Assembly: GCF_016107655.1 (NCBI RefSeq)
Contig: NZ_JABASX010000005.1
Location: 124,001 to 188,000, forward strand
Source: Brevibacterium antiquum
Lineage (GTDB): Bacteria > Actinomycetota > Actinomycetes > Actinomycetales > Brevibacteriaceae
Reading direction: 5' to 3'
Length of the DNA stretch: 64,000 nucleotides
In this document: piece after piece, positions 17,955 through 27,277 of the stretch
How the letters are laid out: each line of letters starts with the position of its first letter
Numbering within the stretch: position 1 is the first letter of the stretch
Program-made: the position numbers and the translations under genes
Notes under the pieces: model-generated
What the model saw: only the letters and a program-made list of their open reading frames with translations
Database searches by the model: none
What the model was told of the DNA's origin: nothing

Positions 17955-19067
17955 GTGCGGGTGTTGAATAATCCCGCCGGAGTCGCAGCAGACGACCCGA
18001 TCCTGCAGTTGCCCAAAGTCTCCCTCCATGATCACCTCGACGGTGGCCTGCGCCCCGCCACGCTGATCGAACTGGCTGCCTCTGTCGGCCACGAACTGCC
18101 CGCCACCGAACCGGATGCGCTGGCCAAGTGGTACCACGACTCCGCGAGCTCCGGTGATCTGGTCCGCTATCTCGAGACCTTCTCTCACACGGCTGCCGTG
18201 ATGCAGAGTCGAGAGGGCCTGATGCGGGTGGCCAAGGAATGGGTCCTCGACCAGGTCACCGACGGCGTGTTCTACGCTGAGGCCCGCTGGGCTCCGGAGC
18301 AGCACCTGGAAGGCGGACTCGAACTCGACGAGGTCGTCGAAGCCGTTCAGGAAGGACTCGAAGCCGGAGTCATCGAGGCATCCTCGGACGGCAAGTTCAT
18401 CCGCGTCGGTCAGATCATCACAGCCATGCGCCAGGCGGACAATTCCATGGCCATCGCAGAACTGGCCATCAGGCACCGCGAGAAGGGATCCGAATCCGGA
18501 GTCGTCGGCTTCGACATCGCCGGTCCGGAGAACGGCTTCCCGCCCTCGGCGCACCTGTCCGCGTTCAACGCACTCCACCAGGCCTATGTGCCCGTGACGA
18601 TCCACGCCGGTGAGGCTGCCGGCAAGGACTCGATCCACGAAGCTCTCACCATCTGCCATGCCCAGCGCATCGGCCACGGTGCCCGCATCGTCGAGGACAT
18701 GGACATCGTCGAAGGCGAAGGTCAGCTGGGCAGCCTGGCTGCTTGGGTTCTCGATCAGCAGATTCCGCTCGAGCTGTGCCCCAGTTCGAATCTGCAGACC
18801 GACATCGGCGGCACCATCGCCTCCCACCCGATCACCGGACTCAAAGATCTGGGCTTCGCTGTCACCATCAACCCGGACAACCGGCTGATGTCAGCGACGT
18901 CGGTCACGCGTGAGATGCGTCTGCTCGTCGACGAGGCCGGCTGGACCCAGACCGACCTCGAATGGGCCACCGTCAATGCGGTCACCGCAGCGTTCCTGCC
19001 CCTTGATGTGCGCGAGCGCATGCTCGACGAGATCCTCATCCCAGGGTTCGCCCGGGTGAATATTTGA
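17955..19067 (+). CDS. add: Adenosine deaminase
   Basis: A 370-residue deaminase converting adenosine or deoxyadenosine to the inosine nucleoside. Zinc and catalytic motifs are visible: HDHLDGGLR at about 24-32 (HxH), HAGEAAG, QRIGHGARI, CPSSN and INPDNRLMS. The GTG at 17955 is taken; GTG or TTG two or three codons later are alternatives. It follows the BMP-type lipoprotein, forming a nucleoside salvage pair, and overlaps the next gene by 4 bases. Confidence 0.95.
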   Translation: MRVLNNPAGVAADDPILQLPKVSLHDHLDGGLRPATLIELAASVGHELPATEPDALAKWYHDSASSGDLVRYLETFSHTAAVMQSREGLMRVAKEWVLDQVTDGVFYAEARWAPEQHLEGGLELDEVVEAVQEGLEAGVIEASSDGKFIRVGQIITAMRQADNSMAIAELAIRHREKGSESGVVGFDIAGPENGFPPSAHLSAFNALHQAYVPVTIHAGEAAGKDSIHEALTICHAQRIGHGARIVEDMDIVEGEGQLGSLAAWVLDQQIPLELCPSSNLQTDIGGTIASHPITGLKDLGFAVTINPDNRLMSATSVTREMRLLVDEAGWTQTDLEWATVNAVTAAFLPLDVRERMLDEILIPGFARVNI

Positions 19068-19522
19068 GTTCGCGGGACAGGAGTTCGAACACACCCGGCG
19101 GCTCCTCGCCGTCGGGTGGCTCGGCCGAGCCTGACGGTCACGGTGTTCCCACCCCACGAGCGATGCTGGTGGTCGTTGTGGTTCTCGGGATTCAGGTGCT
19201 GGCCCTCCTCGGGTCCGCCCTGTCATTCATCCTCACCGCTCTCAGTGCAGGTGCTCTTGCAGGTTCGCTGCTGGGGCTGGCCGTCATGTTCCTCATCTTT
19301 GCTGCCGGCGTGGCCGCTGCGGCGCGCGGATCATGGAAACTGCATCGCTGGGCCCGGCCGGCGGCGATCGCCTTCGAACTGCTCGTCATCGTCTTCGCCT
19401 TCAGCGTCATCGCCGGATCTTTGTGGCTCGGGCTGGCCTGTCTGGTCACGGCACTCGCTGTGCTTCTGGGGTATTTCCTCCCTTCGGTCGTCGACGCCTA
19501 CAATCGGGCACTCGAAGGCTGA
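19064..19522 (+). CDS. Small four-helix membrane protein
   Basis: A 152-residue protein with a disordered Ser/Gly-rich N-terminus (about 35 residues) and four hydrophobic helices. The TTG at 19064 overlaps the add stop codon (TTGA), which suggests coupling. No family recognised; there are no catalytic motifs. The function is unknown, and the link to adenosine metabolism rests only on the overlap. Confidence 0.6.
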   Translation: MSSRDRSSNTPGGSSPSGGSAEPDGHGVPTPRAMLVVVVVLGIQVLALLGSALSFILTALSAGALAGSLLGLAVMFLIFAAGVAAAARGSWKLHRWARPAAIAFELLVIVFAFSVIAGSLWLGLACLVTALAVLLGYFLPSVVDAYNRALEG

Positions 19523-19558
19523 CCAGACGCTAGAGGGCTGAGGCCCTCGCGTCAGCGG

Positions 19559-20788
19559 TCAGCGGGTCATACCTCCCGGGGGTTCCCATTTCTGCACACT
19601 GGCAGCCTGAGCGGCAGTCAATTTCGAGGGCACAGCGGTGAAGATCGCATCGCGAATCCCTGCCAGCAGCGGGGACTGCATCTGGAAGACGGCACCGAGA
19701 GTTCGCGACTTCGCTGCGATCGACTGAGTGCGTTTCCTCCGCAGCCGATCGTAACGTCGCAGTTGAACCTCAACTTCTGCTGCAGAGTCGGTCGGGTTCG
19801 CGTGTGCGGAATCCACTGGGCCCGTCTGCTCCGGCGAGTCAGTCGCAGTCGCCGAGTTGGTCGAGTCCGCGATGACCGGTGCCAGCAGCGCGGTCAGTGT
19901 CGCTGCGTCCTCGAGGGCCTGACCGCCGCCCTGACCCAGATTCGGGGTCATCGCATGGGCGGCGTCGCCGAGGAGGACGACGCGTCCCCGGTGGTAGATC
20001 GGCAGGGGAGCGGCGAGGTCTGAAATCGCGGTCCGCCGAAAGCGCTTTGCAGGTGTCGCTGCAATGAGTTCGCCGATCGGTGGATGCCAGCCAGTGAACA
20101 GGTCCCGCACTGTCGCTTTCTCATCGGCGAAACTCGCGTGCTGGGGCATGTTCGCCACCGCGAACCAGTACACGCGCCCGTCCTTGAGCGGAGCGATGCC
20201 GAAGCGTAGGCCCCGCCCCACGGTCTCGCCAGCGGCTCCATCGAGGTCGACCGGGCGTTCGGTGATTCCACGCCAACACGAATATCCCGAATAGCGAGGT
20301 CCGATTCCAGGCTCCACTGCTTCCCTGACCTGGCTGTTGAGACCATCGGCACCGATGACGAGATCGAATTCCTCCGGGGCATCCTGGCCGATCGTCACAG
20401 TGCCATCGATGCTCGCCGAGGTGACCGAAGCGTTGGTGCGCACGGTTCCCTCATCGAGGGCATCGAGCAGTATCTGATGCAGGTCGGCTCGGTCGACGAT
20501 CCGCAGCTCTCCGACGCTGTCGGTGGGAAGGCGTGCGATCCAGCGTCCGTCGGGGCGTCGTTGGCCCGCAGCGAAGGACTCTGCCTTCCTGTCAGTGATC
20601 GCTGCGAACTGAGGGCCGAGGCCCAGTGTTTCGAGGGCCCTGAGCCCATTGGCGAAAATGGACAGGCCCGAACCACCGGCACGCACCTCGGCGGCCCTTT
20701 CGAGGACGGTGACCTGTGCCCCGGCCCGTTGCAGGCCGACACCGGCTGAAAGTCCGCCGATGCCGGCTCCGACGATCGCGATCCTCAT
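19559..20788 (-). CDS. FAD-dependent monooxygenase (group A flavin hydroxylase family)
   Basis: A 409-residue flavoprotein with the para-hydroxybenzoate-hydroxylase fold. The FAD Rossmann motif is at the N-terminus (IAIVGAGIGGLSAGVGL), with VIGADGLNS as the DG motif and GDAAHAMTPNLGQGG as the FAD ribose-binding motif. A hydrophilic insertion rich in Thr, Ser and Asp lies at about 300-325. It would hydroxylate an aromatic or related substrate with NAD(P)H and O2; the substrate cannot be read. Convergent with the upstream membrane protein. Confidence 0.87.
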   Translation of the reverse strand: MRIAIVGAGIGGLSAGVGLQRAGAQVTVLERAAEVRAGGSGLSIFANGLRALETLGLGPQFAAITDRKAESFAAGQRRPDGRWIARLPTDSVGELRIVDRADLHQILLDALDEGTVRTNASVTSASIDGTVTIGQDAPEEFDLVIGADGLNSQVREAVEPGIGPRYSGYSCWRGITERPVDLDGAAGETVGRGLRFGIAPLKDGRVYWFAVANMPQHASFADEKATVRDLFTGWHPPIGELIAATPAKRFRRTAISDLAAPLPIYHRGRVVLLGDAAHAMTPNLGQGGGQALEDAATLTALLAPVIADSTNSATATDSPEQTGPVDSAHANPTDSAAEVEVQLRRYDRLRRKRTQSIAAKSRTLGAVFQMQSPLLAGIRDAIFTAVPSKLTAAQAASVQKWEPPGGMTR

Positions 20789-20827
20789 GGGGTGTTGACC
20801 TCTCTTACGAGATTCGAGGTGTGTGGC

Positions 20828-21541
20828 TTACTGCTGAAGGTACTCGCCGCAGGCCTCGGTGAGGAAGTCACCGGCGACTCCACCCTCTTGGTTGAGGCTG
20901 GCTGCGGTCTTCTGGATGCCCCACCAGACCTGAGGAGAGGCGCCCCACTGCTGACGGAAGTCCTCACGCTTATCGGGATCATCGGCCAGATCCTGTGCGG
21001 CCAGCGAGATTCGGTCCTGAGCGTCCTCGGCGGTGCAGCGAGCCTCATCATCGGGGCCCTTCGGATCGAGCTCCGGAATGTCATCGGAGTTCTTCGCCTT
21101 CAGGGTGTACGCGGATCCGCCGATCTCCTCAACGGTGAAGGTTCCATGGATGAGCAGGAATGGTGATTTCTCGGTGTCGACGCTCTCGGCATCGACGGTG
21201 ACACTGACACTGTCCGGGGTGTCGGCGGTGATGGTGGCCTCACCCGAATCGGGAACGTCGGGGTTGCCGGTGTGGACGTAGACCTTGAGGTAGGCCTCGG
21301 ACTTGTTCGCGGCCGCCTCGGCGAGACCCTGCCACAGGGGATCAGCGTCCTTCGCGCCCCCGGGAGAGGAATCGACGATGGAGACCTTCGGGGCGTCATC
21401 GGGGGTCTCGACCGGAGTGACCTCCTCCTCGCTGACGGAGGGTCGCGGTTCGGGGCGGGTCTCCTCCGAGGTGGGAACGCAGGCTGTCATCGTGGCCAGC
21501 ACTGCGGCGGTGGTCAGGAGGGCAAGAGAGCGAATTCGCAT
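20828..21541 (-). CDS. Lipoprotein of unknown function
   Basis: A 237-residue protein whose signal peptide ends in the lipobox MTAC (Cys at about 21). The start at 21541 is preceded by GAGGAACC. Residues 25-65 are Pro/Glu/Ser-rich and probably disordered. The remainder is a soluble, acidic domain with two or more Cys (ARCTAEDA, EACGEYLQQ at the end) that may form a disulfide. The central part has alternating strands (LKVYVHTGNPDV, DSVSVTVDAESV). No family recognised. Confidence 0.75.
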   Translation of the reverse strand: MRIRSLALLTTAAVLATMTACVPTSEETRPEPRPSVSEEEVTPVETPDDAPKVSIVDSSPGGAKDADPLWQGLAEAAANKSEAYLKVYVHTGNPDVPDSGEATITADTPDSVSVTVDAESVDTEKSPFLLIHGTFTVEEIGGSAYTLKAKNSDDIPELDPKGPDDEARCTAEDAQDRISLAAQDLADDPDKREDFRQQWGASPQVWWGIQKTAASLNQEGGVAGDFLTEACGEYLQQ

Positions 21542-21720
21542 GGTTCCTCGTGAGGTGGTCGTCGTGGCGGTGCCGGACCAGGGGTCCGGTCTCGCCTTCC
21601 AGCCTAGTCCGAGAGGCCGAGCTCGCACCGGTGGACGCGCTGGCCTGGGCCCGATTGCTGGGGACGGATTGCTGGGGCCGAATTGCTCGGCTCGCATCGG
21701 GCTCGTGCGTTGTCTGCTGT

Positions 21721-22407
21721 CTACTGTGCTCGGTTCGGCATGAGATCGCTCAGGCGCACCTTCTGCTCTCCGGCTTCGTCGAAGTTGTCCTCATCGAGCC
21801 ACTGCACATAGGCTGCGCGCAGACTGGGCCATTCGGTGTCGATGATGGAGAACCATGCGGTGTCGCGGTTGAGGCCCTTGATGACGAGGTGCTGTCGGAA
21901 CAGACCTTCGAAGGTGAAGCCGAAACGCATCGCTGCCTTCTTCGACGGCGCATTGTCGTTGTCGCACTTCCATTCGAAGCGCCTGTACCCACTGGCGAAG
22001 GCAAGGTCGGCGAAGAGGAAGAACGCCTCGGTGGCTCCTCGAGTCCGCGACAGGGCCGGTCCCCACAGGATGTTGCCGATCTCGATGACGCCGTTGTGTG
22101 CATCGATGCGCATCAGCGCCTGTCGCCCCTCGGCCCGCCCGGTGCTGCGGTCGACCACGGCGAAGAACAGCGGATCGGGCGATTCGGACGTTGTGTGAAT
22201 CCACTCGTCGAAGTCCTCACGTGCTGTCTGCGGCATCTGCGGCAGGTACCGGAAACGCTCATCCGATCCGTCCGCCGAGGCTGCTGCGAAGAGCGAATCC
22301 GAATGCAGCCTAGGGTCGAGGGGCTCGAGGTCGACATAGCGCCCGTGGATCGTCTCTCGCCGAGGTGGATTGACCCCGGTCCAGTCGGTGAGGTTCGCGT
22401 CGGTCAT
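21721..22407 (-). CDS. GNAT N-acetyltransferase, RimJ/RimL type
   Basis: A 228-residue acetyltransferase of the Acetyltransf_3 group. Features are the N-terminal RYVDLEPLDP, LFFAVVDRSTG, the acetyl-CoA region GPALSRTRGATEAFFLFADL and WKCDNDNAPSKKAAMRFGF. These match proteins related to ribosomal-protein alanine acetyltransferases, often of small-molecule or detoxification function in soil bacteria. The target is unknown. It precedes a MarR regulator gene in the same direction. Confidence 0.85.
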   Translation of the reverse strand: MTDANLTDWTGVNPPRRETIHGRYVDLEPLDPRLHSDSLFAAASADGSDERFRYLPQMPQTAREDFDEWIHTTSESPDPLFFAVVDRSTGRAEGRQALMRIDAHNGVIEIGNILWGPALSRTRGATEAFFLFADLAFASGYRRFEWKCDNDNAPSKKAAMRFGFTFEGLFRQHLVIKGLNRDTAWFSIIDTEWPSLRAAYVQWLDEDNFDEAGEQKVRLSDLMPNRAQ

Positions 22408-22484
22408 GACATCTCCTTCTCGTTCGTCATTGAACTCTTCCTACGGTCTGCGGCGTCTGCCCGAGTTCGCCCTGTGACTGGGAC

Positions 22485-22979
22485 TCAGCTCTCGTCGGCG
22501 TCGAATCCGGTCGAGAGCTGCCGCAGCAGTGAGGCGAGCTTGCGACGTCCTGCCGGGGTCAGATCGCTGAGGATCTCACGCTCCTTGACCAGGAGGTCGG
22601 CAAGAGCGGAGTCGACCGTGGCGCGGCCATCGGCCGTCAACCGCACGAGCACACCTCGGCGATCTCCGGGGTCTGGCAGTCGTTCGACCCAGCCGGCGGT
22701 GACGAGTCGATCGATGCGGTTGGTCATAGTGCCGCTGGTGACCAGTGTCTCCTGCAGCAGAGTTGAGGGGGAGAGCTGATAGGGCTCACCGGAACGGCGC
22801 AGAGCGGAGAGCACGTCGAAGGCCCACCCCTCGATGTCGTAGTCGCTGAAGCTGGACTTCCGTGCCAAATCCAGTTGGCGGGCCAGCCGTGAGACGCGGG
22901 AGAGTATCTCCATTGGAGACACGTCGAGATCCGGGCGCTCGTGGCGCCATGCCGCGACAATCCGATCAACCTCGTCCAT
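22485..22979 (-). CDS. MarR-family transcriptional regulator
   Basis: A 164-residue winged-helix regulator. The HTH lies at about 74-97 (LSPSTLLQETLVTSGTMTNR, IDRLVTAGWVER) and the wing is DPGDRRGVLVRLT. Typical length and architecture with dimerising terminal helices. Its start faces a dyad at 23007-23021, so it may repress itself. The ligand and other targets are unknown. Confidence 0.9.
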   Translation of the reverse strand: MDEVDRIVAAWRHERPDLDVSPMEILSRVSRLARQLDLARKSSFSDYDIEGWAFDVLSALRRSGEPYQLSPSTLLQETLVTSGTMTNRIDRLVTAGWVERLPDPGDRRGVLVRLTADGRATVDSALADLLVKEREILSDLTPAGRRKLASLLRQLSTGFDADES

Positions 22980-23006
22980 GTTCCGATTTTACGTCCAGAT
23001 CAAGAT

Positions 23007-23021
23007 TCTTTGCGCCAAAGA
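23007..23021. promoter_or_regulatory. Candidate MarR operator
   Basis: TCTTTG-CGC-CAAAGA, a perfect 6-bp-arm dyad 28 bp upstream of the MarR gene start, with the related half-site ATCAAGAT immediately beside it (22999-23006). Position and symmetry suit autoregulation. The same interval lies 150 bp upstream of sucC. Confidence 0.5.
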
Positions 23022-23174
23022 TACTTTTTACCGAGATATTTCTTACTCATCGGCTGATTTGGCCTGCACGTTTGGATGGACGGGGCCACTTGGGAATAAA
23101 GTGGTCATGGTTGTTGCATCCGTCAACGCACCTGCGGGGCCAAAAGACCCGGCAGTAGAAACGAAGGAATACAC

Positions 23175-24344
23175 GTGGATCTTTTCGAGTATCAAGCACG
23201 TGACCTGTTTGAGAAGCACGGAGTGCCCGTGCTCAAGGCTCAGGTCGCGACGACACCAGAAGCAGCGAAGAAGGCAGCCGAAGAACTCGGCGGCGGAGTA
23301 GTCGTCGTCAAGTCTCAGGTCAAGATGGGCGGCCGCGGCAAGGCCGGCGGCGTCAAAGTTGCGAAGAATCCTGAAGAAGCCGAAGCTCGCGCCAAGGACA
23401 TCCTGGGTCTCGACATCAAGGGCCACATCACCGAAAAGGTGATGATCGCCGAAGGCGCAGACATTGCTGAAGAGTACTACTTCTCGGTTCTCCTCGATCG
23501 GTCCAACCGCACCTACTTGGCCATGTGCTCCAAGGAAGGCGGAGTGGAGATCGAGCAGCTCGCCGAGGAACGTCCGGAAGCTCTCGCCAAGATACCAGTC
23601 TCTGCCATCGACGGAATCGATGCTGCGAAGGCCGAAGAGATCGCCAAGGAAGCAGGCTTCGACGCGGAGACCGCCGCTAAGGTGGCCCCCGTGCTGATGT
23701 CCCTGTGGACCGTCTTCGAGAAGGAAGACGCATCCCTCGTTGAGGTCAACCCGCTGGTCAAGACCGGTGCCGGTGACATCATCGCGCTCGACGGAAAGGT
23801 GTCTCTCGATGAGAACGCCGACTTCCGCCAGCCTGAGCACGAGGAGCTGCGCGACGACAGCGCAGAGAACCCACTCGAGCTCAAGGCCAAGAAGCTCGAC
23901 CTCAACTACGTCAAGCTCGACGGCGAAGTCGGAATCATCGGAAACGGTGCCGGACTCGTCATGTCGACCCTCGACGTCGTCGCCTACGCCGGTGAGAAGC
24001 ACAGCAACGTCAAGCCTGCCAACTTCCTCGACATCGGAGGCGGAGCCTCTGCTGAGGTGATGGCCAACGGTCTCGAGGTCATCCTCGGCGACGAGCAGGT
24101 CAAGTCAGTCTTCGTCAACGTCTTCGGCGGAATCACCGCCTGTGACGCAGTGGCCGACGGCATCGTCAAGGCCCTCGAGATCCTCGGCGACCAGGCCACC
24201 AAGCCGCTCGTCGTCCGCCTCGACGGAAACAACGTCGAAGAAGGACGTGCGATCCTCAAGGAAGCCGCGAACCCACTCGTCACTCTGACCGACACCATGG
24301 ACGGTGGAGCCGATAAGGCCGCCGAACTGGCTGCTGCCAAGTAA
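23175..24344 (+). CDS. sucC: Succinyl-CoA synthetase beta subunit
   Basis: A 389-residue ATP-grasp subunit of succinyl-CoA synthetase, the substrate-level phosphorylation step of the TCA cycle. The N-terminal motif is [19 protein letters not shown]. The nucleotide-binding segment is [27 protein letters not shown], then [11 protein letters not shown] and [12 protein letters not shown] follow. The GTG start has AAGGAA upstream. sucD follows after 18 bases. Confidence 0.96.
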   Translation: MDLFEYQARDLFEKHGVPVLKAQVATTPEAAKKAAEELGGGVVVVKSQVKMGGRGKAGGVKVAKNPEEAEARAKDILGLDIKGHITEKVMIAEGADIAEEYYFSVLLDRSNRTYLAMCSKEGGVEIEQLAEERPEALAKIPVSAIDGIDAAKAEEIAKEAGFDAETAAKVAPVLMSLWTVFEKEDASLVEVNPLVKTGAGDIIALDGKVSLDENADFRQPEHEELRDDSAENPLELKAKKLDLNYVKLDGEVGIIGNGAGLVMSTLDVVAYAGEKHSNVKPANFLDIGGGASAEVMANGLEVILGDEQVKSVFVNVFGGITACDAVADGIVKALEILGDQATKPLVVRLDGNNVEEGRAILKEAANPLVTLTDTMDGGADKAAELAAAK

Positions 24345-24362
24345 GGAAAGGTCTTTACACAA

Positions 24363-25259
24363 ATGTCTATCTTCCTGAATTCCGATTCGAAGATCATCGT
24401 CCAGGGCATCACTGGCGGCGAAGGAACCAAGCACACTGCGCGCATGCTCGCAGCAGGATCCAACGTCGTCGGCGGTGTCAACGCCCGCAAGGCCGGCACC
24501 ACCGTCAAGCACAACGACAAAGACGGCAACGAAGTTGAGCTGCCGGTCTTCGGATCTGTCGCCGAGGCGATGGAAGCCACCGGTGCCGACGTCTCCGTGG
24601 CCTTCGTGCCGCCTGCATTCTCCAAGGATGCGGCCATCGAAGCCGTTGACGCCAAGATCGGTCTGCTCGTCATCATCACCGAGGGCATCCCGGTCCAGGA
24701 CGCCGCCGAAGTCTGGGCACGCGCTCAGGCCGCAGGCAATGCGACCCGCATCATCGGACCCAACTGCCCGGGCATCATCTCGCCAGAGGCATCGCTGGCA
24801 GGCATCATCCCTGCCAACATCACCAAGAAGGGCAAGCTCGGACTGGTCTCCAAGTCCGGCACGCTGACCTACCAGATGATGTACGAACTGCGTGACCTCG
24901 GCTTCTCCACTGCCATCGGAATCGGTGGTGACCCGGTCATCGGAACCACACACATCGATGCGCTCGAAGCCTTCGAGAACGATCCTGAGACCGAAGCCAT
25001 CGTCATGATCGGCGAGATCGGCGGAGACGCTGAAGAGCGTGCCGCTGCCTACATCAAGGACAACGTGACGAAGCCGGTCGTCGGCTACGTTGCAGGCTTC
25101 ACAGCTCCCGAGGGCAAGACCATGGGCCACGCCGGCGCCATCGTCTCCGGCTCCTCAGGTACCGCTGCGGCGAAGAAGGAAGCCCTTGAGGCTGCAGGCG
25201 TGAAGGTCGGCAAAACCCCGACCGAAACCGCCGACCTCATGCGCGAACTCCTCGCCTGA
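24363..25259 (+). CDS. sucD: Succinyl-CoA synthetase alpha subunit
   Basis: A 298-residue CoA-binding subunit. [19 protein letters not shown] is the CoA-binding loop, [10 protein letters not shown] is conserved, and [12 protein letters not shown] contains the phosphorylated active-site His. Co-transcribed with sucC. A probable terminator lies 20 bases downstream. Confidence 0.96.
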   Translation: MSIFLNSDSKIIVQGITGGEGTKHTARMLAAGSNVVGGVNARKAGTTVKHNDKDGNEVELPVFGSVAEAMEATGADVSVAFVPPAFSKDAAIEAVDAKIGLLVIITEGIPVQDAAEVWARAQAAGNATRIIGPNCPGIISPEASLAGIIPANITKKGKLGLVSKSGTLTYQMMYELRDLGFSTAIGIGGDPVIGTTHIDALEAFENDPETEAIVMIGEIGGDAEERAAAYIKDNVTKPVVGYVAGFTAPEGKTMGHAGAIVSGSSGTAAAKKEALEAAGVKVGKTPTETADLMRELLA

Positions 25260-25279
25260 GTCGTCCCGCTCGACAACAG

Positions 25280-25340
25280 CGCGGTCACGGTGCGCATGTT
25301 CAGCACACACGCTGGGCAACTGCACCATGACCGCGTTTTT
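25280..25340 (+). terminator. Terminator of sucCD
   Basis: CGCGGTCA-C-GGTGC pairs with GCACC-A-TGACCGCG (one internal mismatch) around a 28-base loop and is followed by TTTTT. It starts 21 bases after the sucD stop. Confidence 0.75.
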
Positions 25341-25517
25341 GCGTGTCCGCAGGAAGTGCAGTGGACCGGAGACGTGCCCCAGCACCAATTCGCACCCGGG
25401 CTCGCTTTCCCTCCAGTTGGTTCAGCAACCCGTCCTGCCAGCATCAAATCACCCCGTTGCAACGGGTGGTTGTGGAACGAACTGTGCGGGGCCCGCGTGG
25501 GAGGCTAATCTGGACGT

Positions 25518-26657
25518 GTGAATGATCAGACACCGCTGTCCCAGAACATACCGGCCGGCCAGGCGACGCCCCTCGACCCGCAGCCCGTCGACCCGCCCGT
25601 CGACACCTCCCCATCGGCTCATCCGCGCAACTTCGGCTCCGACAACTGGGCCGGTGCCCACCCGGAAGTCATCGCCGCCATCACAGAAGCCAATGTCGGG
25701 CACACCCCCGGATATGGAGGGGACCCGTGGACCGCGCGCTTCGGTGAGGTGATGAAGGGCCACTTCGGCCCCTCCGCCCAGGCGTTCCCGGTCTTCAACG
25801 GCACCGGCGCCAACGTCCTCGCGCTGCAGTCGGCGCTGCCCCGCTGGGCGGCCGTCATCACCGCAGCCTCCGCCCACATCAACTACGACGAAACCGGCGC
25901 ACCGGAAAAGGTCGGCGGACTCAAGATCATCGGCGCAGCTACTCCCGACGGGAAGCTGACTCCCGAGATCATCGAAGGCGCGGTCCTCGGCCGCGGCAAC
26001 GAACATAACGCTCAGCCCCTGGCTGTGAGCATTTCGGAATCGACCGAATGGGGCACGACATACACGCCCGAGGAGATTCGCCAGATCGCCGACACGGCTC
26101 ACAGGCTCGATATGATCCTGCATGTTGACGGTTCGCGTCTGGGCAATGGCGCGGCCTATCTGAACACTGAGCTCGGATCGCTGACGACAGCGGCCGACGT
26201 CGATATCATCAGCCTGGGCGGAACGAAGAACGGACTCCTCGGCGCCGAGGCGATCGTCGTCCTCAACCCCGACATCGGCCAGGGGATGAAGTTCCTGCGG
26301 AAGATGAACCTGCAGCTGTCATCGAAGATGCGATTCCTCTCCGCCCAGCTCAACGCCCTCTACGAAGGCGAGCTGTGGCGCACCTCCGCGAGTCACGCCA
26401 ACGGCATGGCCCAACGATTGGCAGATGGCCTCGCCGAGGCGATCGCCACCGGCCGTGCACCTGATATCTCGATCGTGGCGAAGACCGAATCCAACGTCGT
26501 CTTCATGCACATGCCTGAGGAGGTCGCAGCACGAGCTCGGCAGAAGTTCGCCTTTGCCGACTGGCCCATGGCCAAGAACGTCGTGCGCCTCATGTGTGCC
26601 TTCGACACCACTGCCGAAGACGTCGACGACCTCATCGCGGCCATCGTCGGCGAGTAG
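25518..26657 (+). CDS. Low-specificity threonine aldolase family protein
   Basis: A 379-residue PLP enzyme of the beta-eliminating lyase family, cleaving threonine or related beta-hydroxy amino acids to glycine and an aldehyde. The first 38 residues are Pro-rich, before FGSDNWAGAHPEV. FNGTGANVLAL, AHINYDE, LHVDGSRLGNGA and ISLGGTKNG follow; the Lys of the last motif should bind PLP. A GTG start at 25518 is used; a start nearer the conserved region is possible. It converges on the Usp gene. Confidence 0.87.
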   Translation: MNDQTPLSQNIPAGQATPLDPQPVDPPVDTSPSAHPRNFGSDNWAGAHPEVIAAITEANVGHTPGYGGDPWTARFGEVMKGHFGPSAQAFPVFNGTGANVLALQSALPRWAAVITAASAHINYDETGAPEKVGGLKIIGAATPDGKLTPEIIEGAVLGRGNEHNAQPLAVSISESTEWGTTYTPEEIRQIADTAHRLDMILHVDGSRLGNGAAYLNTELGSLTTAADVDIISLGGTKNGLLGAEAIVVLNPDIGQGMKFLRKMNLQLSSKMRFLSAQLNALYEGELWRTSASHANGMAQRLADGLAEAIATGRAPDISIVAKTESNVVFMHMPEEVAARARQKFAFADWPMAKNVVRLMCAFDTTAEDVDDLIAAIVGE

Positions 26658-26678
26658 GGGAGAGGCCGTGGACGGCCC

Positions 26679-27083
26679 TTACTTCTTCCTGTCAGCCTTC
26701 ACAGAGACGACGGGGACGTCAGCGTCGAGGATGATGCGCTGAGCGGTTGAGCCCATGATGAGTTTGCCGACGGGGGAGCGGCGACGCGATCCGATCACGA
26801 TCATGCGGGTGTCTTCGGTCGCCTCGGCGAGGGCGAGGAGCTCCTCAACAGGGTCATTGCCGCGTAGGAACTGCAGGATCTCATGGGAGACCTCGGATGA
26901 GCGCAGCGCCTCTTTGAGTTCGTCCATGTCCTGATTCGTCGCGACACCGCGTTCGTCGGGAGTCTCTCCGATGCCGGCATTGAGCACGATCACGGTGTCA
27001 TCGAAGGCCCTCGCCTGGTCGATGCCGAACGTGACGGCAGCCTTGCCTTCGGGTGAGGGGGAATAACCGACGAGAATTGTCAT
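26679..27083 (-). CDS. Universal stress protein (UspA family)
   Basis: A 134-residue single Usp domain. The ATP-binding loop GSRRRSPVGKLIMGSTAQRI matches the G-2x-G-9x-G-S/T pattern. The start at 27083 is preceded by AGGAGAG, which favours it over an upstream in-frame start. Such proteins accumulate under stress and bind ATP. It stands alone between convergent and divergent neighbours. Confidence 0.9.
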   Translation of the reverse strand: MTILVGYSPSPEGKAAVTFGIDQARAFDDTVIVLNAGIGETPDERGVATNQDMDELKEALRSSEVSHEILQFLRGNDPVEELLALAEATEDTRMIVIGSRRRSPVGKLIMGSTAQRIILDADVPVVSVKADRKK

Positions 27084-27277
27084 GATCTCTCCTGATACGA
27101 CACTGGACGAAGCTCCCTCAATTAGTAGCACATCTGCGTGCTGCGACGCTCCTCAGTCCGCCCCAACCTGCACGCAAATCCGTCTCAACCTGCACAGCAG
27201 ATCTGTGTGAATCAGTCGTACCTGGTGGTGGCGCATCCGCGACTGAAGCAGGGGCGGAGTCCGACTAGACTGTTCTA

